A DNA stretch of 64,000 bases from Hevea brasiliensis (Eukaryota > Streptophyta > Magnoliopsida > Malpighiales > Euphorbiaceae): contig NC_079496.1 in NCBI RefSeq assembly GCF_030052815.1, forward strand, positions 41,193,593 through 41,257,592, in the 5' to 3' direction. Both the position numbers and the translations under genes were made by a program. Shown one piece after another: positions 13,731 to 23,330 of this stretch. How positions within the stretch are numbered: the first letter of the stretch is position 1; every line of letters begins with the position of its first letter. The notes under the pieces are model-generated. The model was given only the letters and a program-made list of their open reading frames with translations. It was not told where the DNA came from and did no database searches.

Positions 13731-14364
13731 AGGTAAGAAGAGCATAGAGCAGTAAGTAAATTTCCTTGAAGATATATTCAGATCAGCTCCAGGTATATCA
13801 TAGGTATACCCATGTACATAGGTTTTGATGTATGCATGTAATAATATGTATGTAAATTATTTGAGCAGTTGTATAGAAACTCTTGTAAAATATTTTGGTA
13901 TGTAATTAAATGTAAATTATTGTAAATGTAAATTTGAGATTTCATTTACTTGAATAGTTTTGTATTATATTTCTTGTATCTCAGTCTTTGAAAAATCATT
14001 GCGGATTTAAGTTGAGAAAAATGTTGTGTTGAGAAATATGTTGGAGTTGAGATTTGCAAATATATATTGAAGTGCTTTTTACAGGTTTTCTGAAGAACTG
14101 TTTTATCCAAAATACAGATGGCATTCTGCCAAAATTTTTACAGAAACTCCAAATAAGTCAAATGTGTTAGTTCTATCACTTCAGTTCACAAAAGTTTTTA
14201 ACACCTGTAAATAGTGCTCACTACTGTAAAAGAAGTAAGAAAAGTTTTGAAAATCCCTTGTAGTGTATTTAATGGGTTATCGATGAAGCGGAGTTGGTAA
14301 TTCATTAGGTATACTACGGGATCATGTTATACCTTACAGAGGGGTAGGGTGTGACATGTTTTAG

Positions 14365-14376
14365 TGGTATCAGAGC
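14365..14376 (+). other. Primer-binding site of G (tRNA-iMet)
   Basis: TGGTATCAGAGC, complementary to the 3' end of plant initiator tRNA-Met, 8 bp after the LTR end. Confidence 0.95.
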
Positions 14377-14525
14377 AATGGTTTTAAAGTAAATTTTGAA
14401 CTGTGAATTTGAAATCTTTTTGTCGGTAACTACAACTGCTCAAATGTTTGATACATTTTACATCATAAATGTGAACTAATGGAGAGGAATCTCCTTGTGT
14501 TGGTTGTACAGGAATAGAAAATTTT

Positions 14526-15230
14526 GTGAGAAAAATGGAAGAGAAGAATGAGATAATAGAACAGTCTGTAATGGCAGAAGAACAAGTTGAAGCCCCAGCT
14601 CCACAAAATGTCGAAGGCCTGACTGTACCAGTTTTACCAGTACAAATTACTGCACAAATGGCCCAACAAATGGCCACTTTCTTTCAACAAATGGCTGATA
14701 ATCTGTCAGCCCAAGCCCAAGTACAAACCCAACCCCCACAAGGGCAGTGTGAAATGGAAAAGAGGGAGAAACCTATGGGTCAGAGTTCGAACAGTAATTT
14801 GAGAAAGAGAAAAGAATTTGAGGAACCCCGAGCTCAGGGATACGATAGAGGTGGATCATTAAGACAGAGACCACCAAGGTCCAGTCGTCGAACAACTAGA
14901 AGTTCCTACCCTTCCCGCCAATGTGAAACTTGTGGAAGATATCATGGAGGTATTTGTCGTAAGGCCTCTGGAGCCTGTTACAATTATGGAAAACTTGGAC
15001 ACTTTGCTAAAGATTGTACTAAACCACCTCAATCTACTCTCCGGAGTTCACAGACCGTCAGTCAGAGTCAAGATAGAAATAGAGTTGGTACTCCTCACCA
15101 CTATAACACAGTGAATCAACCTGAATATAGTAGTGCACCAGTCGGAGTGTCCACTATGCGCCAAGTAAAAGGAGCAGAAACTTTAGATGTAGCTGCTGGT
15201 AAGTTCTTAATTTTTGAAAGAAACAATTAG
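14526..15230 (+). pseudogene. Truncated gag of element G
   Basis: 234 codons read without a stop. The N-terminal third is a Q/M-rich stretch (AQMAQQMATFFQQMADNL) typical of plant chromovirus Gag. The structural retrotrans_gag domain expected next (PF03732) is missing: the frame jumps from residue about 80 directly to a basic, Ser/Arg-rich linker. A CCHC knuckle follows near residue 150, but its second cysteine is tyrosine (C-Y-N-Y-G-K-L-G-H-x4-C), so zinc binding would be impaired. The protein then runs into a decayed protease start. Comparison with the J gag (53667 on) shows the internal deletion clearly. Not functional; an ATG four codons later is an equally good start. Confidence 0.75.
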
Positions 15231-16205
15231 TTATTATTTGATCCCAGCACTACTTAGTTGTGTGTTAGTGTCAGAACTATAGGTTCTGTTGTTATTCCTT
15301 TACATGGAAATGAATTTTGATGTATTAGTGACTAGTCCTTTAGGATAATAACTACAATAACAAGTATGGTTGACATTAATTTTGGAAGAATTGTTAGCTA
15401 AAAGTATTTTCTGACATACCGTAAATTATAAAGCTAATTGGCGAGCCTACTTAATGTAAGGCAAGAGGACCTAAAAGTAAGTTACAGTAATAGAATTACT
15501 CTAGATGAGGGCAAAGATGTTACTGTTAGTAATTGTGAAAGGAAATTGTAATCAGAATCGATTTGGGATATTAGTGGATTCGAGAAGGATAAGATGTTAG
15601 AAAACCTAGCCCATGAGGTTATAACGTAGTGACTATATAATGTTCTCAATGTTTGTATTGTAAGCTGCAGATTCTGATGCAGACACGAGATTATTGTGTA
15701 GAGCTACGTGCTTCCTCGTGGTACAATAAGTAAGTATATTTGTAAGTAATCTATAAATTGATACAGTTGCACCCGAATAGGGTACTATTACTAGAAATAA
15801 ATGTGAAAATTTTAGTCAGAAATTTAAAACTTCAGAACTAGCCTGTCGAAAGACTACACTTGTAAGGTAGCCGAGTCGATGCTCGGTTACAATAATGTGA
15901 ACTACCAGTACCACAGTAATTGCTATAAGCTTAGAGATATCAGTACAACGTATCATCCTCAGACAGATGGACAATTGAAACAAGTAATTCAGGTAAATTC
16001 GGAAACTCATTAAATTCCTATAAATAATGAAATGAAATGATAAAAATAACCTGTAAAATGTGATAAGCCCTCAAGAATATATCGAGAACTTGTGTCATTG
16101 AATCCGAGAGGAGATGGGACAATACATCCCACTAACAGAATTTGTATACATTAATAAGTATCAAGCTAGCATACAAGTGGCACCCTATGAAACATTGTAA
16201 GGGAA
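15231..16205 (+). pseudogene. Scrambled pol remnants and first integrase fragment of G
   Basis: Frameshifted and stop-filled. Pieces recall the protease-RT linker (RITLDEGKDVTV, about 15490). The reverse transcriptase and RNase H regions are absent. From about 15935 an integrase piece is readable (TYHPQTDGQ, then VIQ). After a 75-bp intron-like gap come the residues that normally follow (YQASIQVAPYET). This fragment ends near 16200 and is followed by a second copy that restarts further upstream in the integrase, so the two copies are head to tail. Confidence 0.65.
15993..16067 (+). other. Intron-like segment in first integrase fragment of G
   Basis: Follows the codon CAG of V-I-Q and starts GTAAAT; ends TGTGATAAG. 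Length (75 bp), position and both ends correspond to the 74-bp intron in H (36686-36759). The acceptor has an extra A (ATAAG instead of ATAG) and flanking exon bases have decayed. Confidence 0.55.
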
Positions 16206-16628
16206 CAGATAACTATGGATTTTGTGATGAGATTTATGAGGACACAGAATAGTCATGATGCAGTATAGGTTATAATTGACAGACTAACCAAGTCTGCTCA
16301 CTTTTTGCCAGTTCGGATGGACTATAGCCTGGAAAGATTGGCCAGATTGTATATATATGAGATTGTAAAACTGCATGGAGTGCCAGTATCAATTGTGTCT
16401 GACAGAGACCCTAGGTTCACTTCTAGATTCTGGGGTAGTCTTCAGAGAGCCCTAGAAACTAGATTGAACTTCAGCACAGCATTCCACCCACAGACAGATG
16501 GCCAGTCTGAGAGGGTTATTCAGATATTGGAGGATATGCTACGGTCTTGTGTGATTGAATTTGAAGGTAGTTGGGATACACACTTGCCTTTGATTGAGTT
16601 TGCTTATAACAACAGCTACCAACAGCTA
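16206..16628 (+). pseudogene. Second, intronless integrase core fragment of G
   Basis: Frame opens with ITMDFV and continues through [24 protein letters not shown] and [14 protein letters not shown], so the D, D and E of the DDE core are all visible. It has one stop (TAG 16266-16268) where the family has Trp. At 16521-16532 the residues V-I-Q-I-L-E-D run on with no gap, exactly where H and the first G fragment carry an intron. It ends at YNNSYQ, where a 9-bp direct repeat (AACAGCTAC, 16611 and 16621) marks the deletion join to F. Codons after that, up to 16700, are F LTR sequence read by chance. Confidence 0.8.
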
Positions 16629-16629
16629 C

Positions 16630-18127
16630 TGTTCATTTGGTCTATTGCCAGGACTAGCAGGTTGGTTACTCGGATTTGGTCAATTTTTAGGGCATTCTAA
16701 GTTTGTTTTCTGAGCAAGGTTTCTTCATCAAAGTTGTGGAATTATGTGTCTAGTTTCATTTTCAATTGGCCTTCCACCAATTGAACTTACACAACTCAAG
16801 TTATAGTGCCCAAATCTGCTGGACTCACATCCAGCCCTGCAGGTCCTATGAGGCAGCATACCCAACCTCAAATCCAAAGCCAAAATTCGCTTCAATTCCT
16901 CATTAAACATAGCCAAATGGTCACTAATTGACCATTATGACTTCCATTCACCAACACATGCACAAAACCCAAATTTATCACAAACCCTAATTGGTCATAA
17001 TTTCCATCTCCTATAAACTCATCAAATTTCAACTCTACTTTATATATATACACATCAATTGACTTTAATATACAAATTTAATTGCATCCTAACCATCAAA
17101 ACCATGAAAATCCCATACCATCAAGGCTGACCAAATTTTCCATGTCTTCATACATACCTCAATTCCATAAATATTCATGAAAGCTCATCATAATTCAACT
17201 AAATTTTAACTAAAGAAGAAGGAAGGAAACTAATTTATGCATTAACCTTTTTGGAGCCAATCTTGGTCTTGTAAAACCTCAAGAATTTCCTCACTTCTTG
17301 GCTGCCACTAGCTTCTTCAAGGTGTAGGGAAAATTTCTTATGAAGACAACTATGGATTTTATGGTGAAAAGCTTGGGGAAATCAAGTTGGGAGAAAAGAA
17401 AATGGTGGAGAGGGAACTTGAGGTTTTGGCCATGGCTAAGAAAAATGAGGAAGAAGACCAAAATTTGTCTCTTTTTGTTGTCTTTTATTTCTTTTAATTA
17501 TGCTTGTCTAAATATAATTGGTTAGAAAGTTTTAATTACATCATGCTCACCTCATGCTTATGTAATAAGTCAATTTAATTTCATTTTATTTCCTTTTCTT
17601 TTCTTCTTTCTTTCACTCATTTTTAATTTAATCTTCATCAATTTTTATTCATATTTTATGTCATATAATTTATTTACTTAATTGGAAAAGTTGGCCAAAA
17701 ATCATCTCTGAAGACGAAATGATCAAAATGCCCTCCGTTTGGCTTATTGAGCCAAAATTATCTTTACCAATTGAATAAATTCTAAGAGAATTTTCTTGGC
17801 ATTCTAAAGCCATCGAAACCTCAATGACTCTTCTATGGAGTCTCAAAAATTATTTCACGGAATTTCCCTCTGATTTAGGGCTACTAGTTGTAAAGACAAC
17901 AACTTCTCGTTAGGGTCACCTATCGCCGGGGCACCGACTTATTAAACTTTGTTATATTTCATTGCTTAAATTTTTCTAAATTTTTCCTTAATTTTTCTTA
18001 CACTTATTTGAATTATTTATGACTCCTCACTCTAGTTTAAATACAATTCCAGACATTTTAGCTGTCCGGACAGACCTTGGTCACCGAAATAGTAGAACAT
18101 ACGGACTATCTAAAGTGAGGTGTTACA
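16630..18127 (-). mobile_element. Distal part of solo LTR F
   Basis: On the sense (minus) strand this is the LTR start (TGTAACACCTCACTTTAG, the CCGGACAG block, the 'GCGATAGGTGACC' block). It is followed by AGAAA, matching the duplication at 8436-8440. The small frame at 17340-17525 has no domain. Confidence 0.85.
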
Positions 18128-18132
18128 AGAAA

Positions 18133-20770
18133 AATAAAAAAGAAGTGTAGGATTGAGGATACAAAATCTGCTCACCTAAGGTAAGTCTTTCTCTACATTT
18201 AAATTAATTTATATTTGTAGAAATAAGATTGAATAAGAAGAATTAACTTGAGAAAATTGAAAAATCACGCTTAGAAAGGAACCCTAGAATTTCAGCTAGC
18301 CTAAGAAGAAGTGGGAATTGATGGAAATTAATGGAATTAAATATGTCTTTAAGCTTAAATGATCAGGTGTAAGTGATTAGTATACTTGAATTGCATGAAT
18401 TGTGGTAATTGGAAAATTAGGGTTCATAGTGACTAGGGTTTTGGAGGAATTTGGGGATTTTTGAGAATTGTTGACCAATTAATGTGTATAATGCTCAATT
18501 TTGGTCGTTTAGTGTGTTTTGAATTGGGAATTGAGGAATGGGATTGAAAGAGTTGAGAATTGTGGAATTGGTGAATTTTGGACTAATGAGTCCAGCAAGT
18601 TTACTTGGCCACAGGTACAATTGTGTTGCTCCAATTAGTGTGAGGCTAATTGGAGATGAAATTAGAGTCATAATGCTACATTTTTAATGAAGAAACCTTG
18701 CCCAAAAACTGACCATAAGTTGGTCTAAAATTTGGTTGAATCCGGAATTGGTGCCTTGATTCTGGGCAGAATTGACCAAATGAACAGTACATGTTCAATT
18801 GACAACAACTTTGTGTAGAAAGGTCCAAATGACCTGATTTTTGAACCATTGGAAAGCTTAGACATAGTAGAATAACTTTCATGAAGAACATAAACCCAAA
18901 TTCTGACTATAACCCATTCAAATTGCTAACCAAATTTAGGCCACCAAATCTGCCAGAACCAAATTTGCCCAGAAATTCTGGACAATAATCCGGCCAGTTA
19001 TGGTAAAAATGCCATAACTTGAGCTAAAAAACTTCAAATGAAGTGATTCAAAAAGGGAATTAAACTAGACACATTAAAGAACAACTTTGATGGAGAAAGT
19101 TTAGCCAAATTTCCACTACAGATTGGTCTAATGGAACAGTAAACATTAGTGACCAAATCTAAAATTTTGGGATTAATTCTATTAGGCCTTGAATTGCAAT
19201 TGGCAACCAATGCCAACAAAATTATGACCCAAAATGTGGTAGGACCATATGTTTAGAAATTGTATACCTAGTAATTATGAAAAAGTTAATATTTTGCATG
19301 AATAGTAAAGTAAATAGTAATCACAAATACACCAAATGTAAAGAACTCAACCCTTATGAGAATTTATAAGTAAATTAAGTATGCAAAATTTAATTGTTGG
19401 AATTATCATTAGAAATGAGTTGGATGGATATTGAAACACTTTAATTTTATGTTTCAAAGGGAAAAGATCCCTTCAAGGAAATAGGAAGAGTGGACTAAGT
19501 CAAGGCAAACCTAAGAGGTTTATGCACAACAAACTTAAAATTTTTAGTTTCTATTTGAAAAACTATTTGAATAAATGTTGTGAATAACTTTTGGTTATTA
19601 TGACTTTTAGAATTTATTTGAAAAATAGTGTATTGCCTACCTTGTAAATGAGAATTTGAAATGCAATATGATTTGTGAATTGTATGAAATATTTGAATGA
19701 TATGGTTTTGAATTGAACTTTGAAATCACACTTGGCATGGCAACTTTATTGTGTTCCTCCTCCGTTTTATGGAGTTGAGATTGATTATATTCCTCCCTCT
19801 CTGGCTTGCCAATTTAAAATTGAGATCAGATGAGTACTCATATAGCTAGCTAGCCACCTCCCTCATTAATTTTGGTTAGTGAGGTTATAGATTTCTTTGT
19901 CGTGGTGTACAACACGACATTGATTGTGAAATTTTGTGTCATGACATAAGTTGTATATTTATTGGCAATACTATTGTTTACAATTTATTTTGATAAATTG
20001 TTATTAAAAATCTTGACTTCAACTTGAGAACTGTGATTGTGAAAAAAATTTTAAATTTCTGTTATTAATGAATGATTATATTTCTGATGACTTTAGAAAT
20101 TATTATTGTGCATCACTGAGTAAATTACTCAGCGATGGCTTTTTCTTGCTATCGCAGTTAGGGAGAAGGATAAAGCAGCAGAGTGAGCTGCTATAGCTGC
20201 TGGAAAATAAATTTTGGGATCTTTTACGGGTATAATATTTTATACCCTTGTAAATTCCTTTTTTATGTAAATTGTTGTTCATATGTATCTATAGAACTAG
20301 TTGAGTAGTTGTATAATCAAAATTGTAATATTAATATTTTGTTCTCTTTTATGGAATTGAAAATTTTATATTTGAGTTGAAATGAATGAAATGATATTGA
20401 GATTTATTGAAAATGTGTTGATTGAGTTAGGTTGTGTTGACCTTAAATGGAGTTGTGGGTATTATATGCACAATGGAAGTGTTTTTAATAGGTTTTGAAG
20501 AACTGTTTTCTCAATTTCTAGTCGGCATTCTCCCAAAATTTCTAAAAAAGTTTCATAATACTGAACTAATAAAAAATTTGACTCATGACATAAACTTTAG
20601 TTAAAGTCTTTTTAATAATTAGTCAACAGTACCTTACATTTTAAAATGAATGGAAATTGGTTTAAAATCCCTTGTAGTATATTTAATGGGTTATCGGTAA
20701 GCGAAGTTCGGTAATTCATTAGGTATACTACGGGATCATGTTATGCCTTATGGGGGAGTAAGGTGTGACA
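18133..20770 (+). mobile_element. Distal part of solo LTR E
   Basis: Continues E after F. It holds degenerate 200-bp modules (CAACTTTCATGAAGAA types near 18660, 18870 and 19080), the palindromes ATGAGTACTCAT (19830-19841), GCTAGCTAGC (19845-19854) and GTCGTGGTGTACAACACGAC (19899-19918), then the double stem-loop and the LTR end. Confidence 0.88.
20116..20155 (+). promoter_or_regulatory. Conserved tandem double stem-loop of LTR E
   Basis: Stem 1 CTGAGT/ACTCAG (20116-20121, 20127-20132), stem 2 GCGATGGC/GCTATCGC (20132-20139, 20148-20155). Relative to G, the wobble pair has moved: T-A and G-U here, T-G and A-T there, so pairing is kept while bases change. Confidence 0.7.
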
Positions 20771-21466
20771 AATTTGGTCTGGGTCAAAACACAAAAGTTG
20801 TAGGTAACTTTAATTTGGCTTTGGTTTTACAATAATTGGAGTTGTGTAACTCAAGTTATGAGTAATTGAAGTCACTGGACTCAAGGTGTCTAGAACCAGT
20901 CCCAATGCACACTATCATATTCTTTCAATTATTTTGCCATCTCTTCAACATATCCAAACATTTACACATTCAAAAGCCATAATATGCACACAATTGCACT
21001 TAATAGGATACAAATAAAGAAAACCCTAATCTATGCAAAACCTTAATTCAATTTGCTAGAAACTTCAAATTCATCAAATCTCATAGCACTAACTTTTGTG
21101 CATAAGCTTCAATCAACTTTAAATTGCTTCCAATTCAACCAAAACTTTGCTCTTCCAACTTGTCTTCAGTCAACCGAATTCCCTTTCTTCAAAACACCCA
21201 AAATTCCTATTAATTTTTAAAGAAAATCCCACAATCAAACTTAAATTTCATGAATTCACCATAATCAAAGCTTAGATCAGAGCTTACCTTGATTTGACCA
21301 ACACCTCCTCTTCACCATTCTTCCAAAATCCTTGAAATTCTTTTATGCTTTCTTTAATTTAGGGCTTAATTTAGGATTAACTCTTGATTTCCTGTGGAAA
21401 ATATGAAAAATACTTAGGGTTTTGAAGCTTGGATTTGGGTAACAATAGTAGAAGTTAAGAGAAAAT

Positions 21467-21488
21467 GAGAGAGAGAGAGAGAGAGAGA
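21467..21488. repeat. (GA)n microsatellite
   Basis: Eleven GA units in LTR N. Confidence 0.9.
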
Positions 21489-21530
21489 ATGTGGTTTGGA
21501 CGACAACTTGGAGAAGATGATGGGCTGATC

Positions 21531-21535
<5 letters not shown>

Positions 21536-21582
<47 letters not shown>
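21536..21582. repeat. (TA)n microsatellite
   Basis: About 23 uninterrupted TA units in LTR N, self-complementary. Confidence 0.9.
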
Positions 21583-21586
<4 letters not shown>

Positions 21587-22218
21587 TTAAGACATAATGG
21601 CATTTTTGTAAATAAGGCGAGTGGCAAAGTTGTAATTATGTTGAAATTCTAAATCATTATAATTTGACTTTTTACTAATTGTATTTACTTTTACTAATCT
21701 TGATTAATTTAACTAATCCATCTTTATTAACTTATTTTATCTCACTTTTGGTTAATTTTGAGCTCTTAAATTTGATTTACCAAATTTTTCCTTATCGGGT
21801 TTATGTTCATCTTTTCCATAATACCCGATAAGTCCTTATCTCCCTTTTTCACCTTAGCTTTTAATATGCTTATTTGTAATTATTTCTTTTAATTTCCTTG
21901 ATTTATTTATTCATAATAATATCTCATTTAAATCTTAATTAAGAGTCTTACAAGGCCCTGCATAAGTTTGGAATAGCAACTGAATTCGCAGTCGCTTCCC
22001 ATTAGGGTTACTCATCGTCGAGATCTTGTGCTCGTTTAACCGATTTGTACTTCACTTCTTTTATTATTTTTCAACCTTAATTGATCTTTATCTAATTAAA
22101 TTATGATTTTTCACTCTAATTTAAGTATGGTTCAAGAAATTTTAGCCATCCGAACAGACCTTAGTCGCCAGAACATTAGAATGTACAGAACTATTTAAAG
22201 TGAGGATGCTACATTAAC

Positions 22219-23330
22219 AATATTAATGGCTAAAGAATTTGCTACCAAGGAGAGTGAAGAAAATGAACAGAGGAAAAATTTTTTAGACAAATCCAAAACA
22301 TTTGTGACACACAAAATCATGGAAAGGACTAAGAGTTGGACCTTGCTTTAATGCCATAATGGTGGGGTGATTGTCTCCTTCTACCTACATGGCTTTGAAA
22401 CTTGTATCATAAGCTAACTGTAAAACAAACTTCAGTATATGAACCTCAGCAAGATTATACTCTCAAGAAGCACAAACTCTTTTAGATTTACTCATCAAAA
22501 CCTGTCGAAACTCATTTCTAACAACCATCCCAATGATTATAAAACTATCTAGCTAAATCTCTGCATCTATGTTGATCTTGTATGCTCTAGTAATAGGTGG
22601 GATCTGGCGACAACATGTTGCAATAGTTGAACCTTGTATAGAGTCTTCTAGAGATGAGGATATCTCTTGCTAATGACTAGTAGCTTGAGATAAAATTTGC
22701 AACTCATTAAATTAAGACCTATCCTCAAACACAACATAGTTCCTTCCTTTACATATAGTCTAGTAAATCACAACAAGATATCTAATAAAATCCATATCTC
22801 TAGTTTTAAATAAACACCCAACAAAATTACCAATCTCACATGAATCATCTATACCTAGCTGCTAGCACAAAGGATTAAAGATATGATACATTATGAACCT
22901 CTGGACATGTAAAAAACAAATGCACAATTATCTCCCTTGCCTTGCCACACAAACAATAGATATCATCTTCAATAACTTGCTTTTGCTAGAGTTTTGATTT
23001 GGTTGGAAGAATATTCTTAATCATGCACCAAAAGAAATGTCTCACCTTCGAAACCAATTGTAAGTGTCATAAAGATTGCTAGTATGTAAAGCTAAAGAAG
23101 ATAGAAGATGGGCTAAATGCATTTTGCCAATATTGTGTTTTGCAACAGTGATAGCCACTACGAACTGTATATTTTTCCATTTTCATACCATTCTAGTAAA
23201 TGACATCCGATGGGAAGTGGGGGTTAAGAGGTAAGGCACATATCTATTCCACTTCAAAAGGCATGCAAATCTGTGCTAATAAATTTCTATTCCAATTTCC
23301 ATTTAGTAGAATCTCATTAACCATAGCATT
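22219..23330 (-). pseudogene. LINE remnant: zf-RVT and RNase H-like region
   Basis: Reading the minus strand from 23330 down, a segment near 23050-22915 translates to VRHFFWCMIKNILPTKSKL, then YCLCGKARE and HLFFTCP. This is the zinc-binding domain that follows LINE reverse transcriptase (zf-RVT, PF13966: W/F...LPT...CxxCg...HLFxxC). Near 22600-22400 come Y-K-I-N-x-D-A and IGMVVRNE, and VEGDNHPTIMALKQGP, matching the RNase H-like RVT_3 domain. Stops and frameshifts are frequent throughout. The C-terminus continues at 5467-5614 beyond nested insert N, in frame. J interrupts it upstream at 23331; the reverse-transcriptase part is not in the window. Confidence 0.78.

Larger units (their letters stand above)
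10351..14356 (+). repeat. 5' LTR of element G (4006 bp)
   Basis: Begins TGTAACACCTCAAAG and ends GGGTAGGGTGTGACA, directly followed by the PBS. It resembles solo LTR D (3683 bp) along its whole length, with extra sequence in the middle. No convincing protein is encoded; the open frames on its minus strand (10295-10626, 11637-11861) are chance frames. Confidence 0.9.
10351..16629 (+). mobile_element. Ty3/gypsy element 'G', 3'-truncated, inserted in F
   Basis: Contains a complete 5' LTR (10351-14356), an initiator-Met PBS, a shortened gag, scrambled pol remnants and two partial integrase copies. It then joins directly to F LTR sequence at about 16623-16630. The 3' LTR, PPT and C-terminal part of pol are gone. 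The left flank is AATTT; the matching right duplication has been deleted. The LTR belongs to the same family as solo LTR D and LTR K. Confidence 0.87.
8441..18127 (-). mobile_element. Solo LTR 'F' (C family), interrupted by G and carrying a deletion
   Basis: The plus strand reads TGTAACACCCCTCACC... at 8441 and ...GAGGTGTTACA at 18127, flanked by AGAAA on both sides (8436-8440 and 18128-18132). Its own sequence is 8441-10350 plus about 16630-18127, some 3.4 kb. Aligned by eye to the 4.43-kb C LTR, about 0.9 kb is missing at the join with G, so one deletion removed that stretch together with the 3' part of G. The double stem-loop near 9030-9072 is degenerate (TAAGTA/TACTTA survives). Confidence 0.87.
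7619..20770 (+). mobile_element. Solo LTR 'E' (A family), interrupted by F and G
   Basis: Starts TGTAACACCCC, ends AGTAAGGTGTGACA, flanked by AATTT on both sides (7614-7618 and 20771-20775). After removal of F with its duplication, the element's own sequence is 7619-8440 plus 18133-20770, about 3.46 kb, close to the 3.41 kb of LTR A and 3.49 kb of the J LTR. There is no PBS or internal region, so it is a solo LTR. Short open frames at 18676-18891 and 19034-19219 (minus) are chance frames in LTR sequence. Confidence 0.9.
5615..22213 (-). mobile_element. Solo LTR 'N' (B/C family), interrupted by E, F and G
   Basis: On the minus strand it starts TGTAGCATCCTCACTTTAAATAG and ends with the tail shared with families B and C (CTCGGCTACACTGTAGACC...GGGTGTTATA). 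Its terminal CA has become TA. Flanks are TTAGC (5610-5614) and TTAAC (22214-22218), a target duplication with one mismatch. Its own sequence is 5615-7618 plus 20776-22213, about 3.44 kb, with no PBS or internal region, so it is a solo LTR. It is one of the oldest inserts here: it sits in the LINE and hosts E. Confidence 0.85.
20776..22213 (-). mobile_element. Distal part of solo LTR N
   Basis: Sense-strand LTR start on the minus strand, with the GGCGACTAAGGTCTG and CCGATAAGGACTT blocks of the family degenerate but recognisable. It contains the two microsatellites listed next. It ends at the TTAAC target duplication, after which the LINE resumes. Confidence 0.8.
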
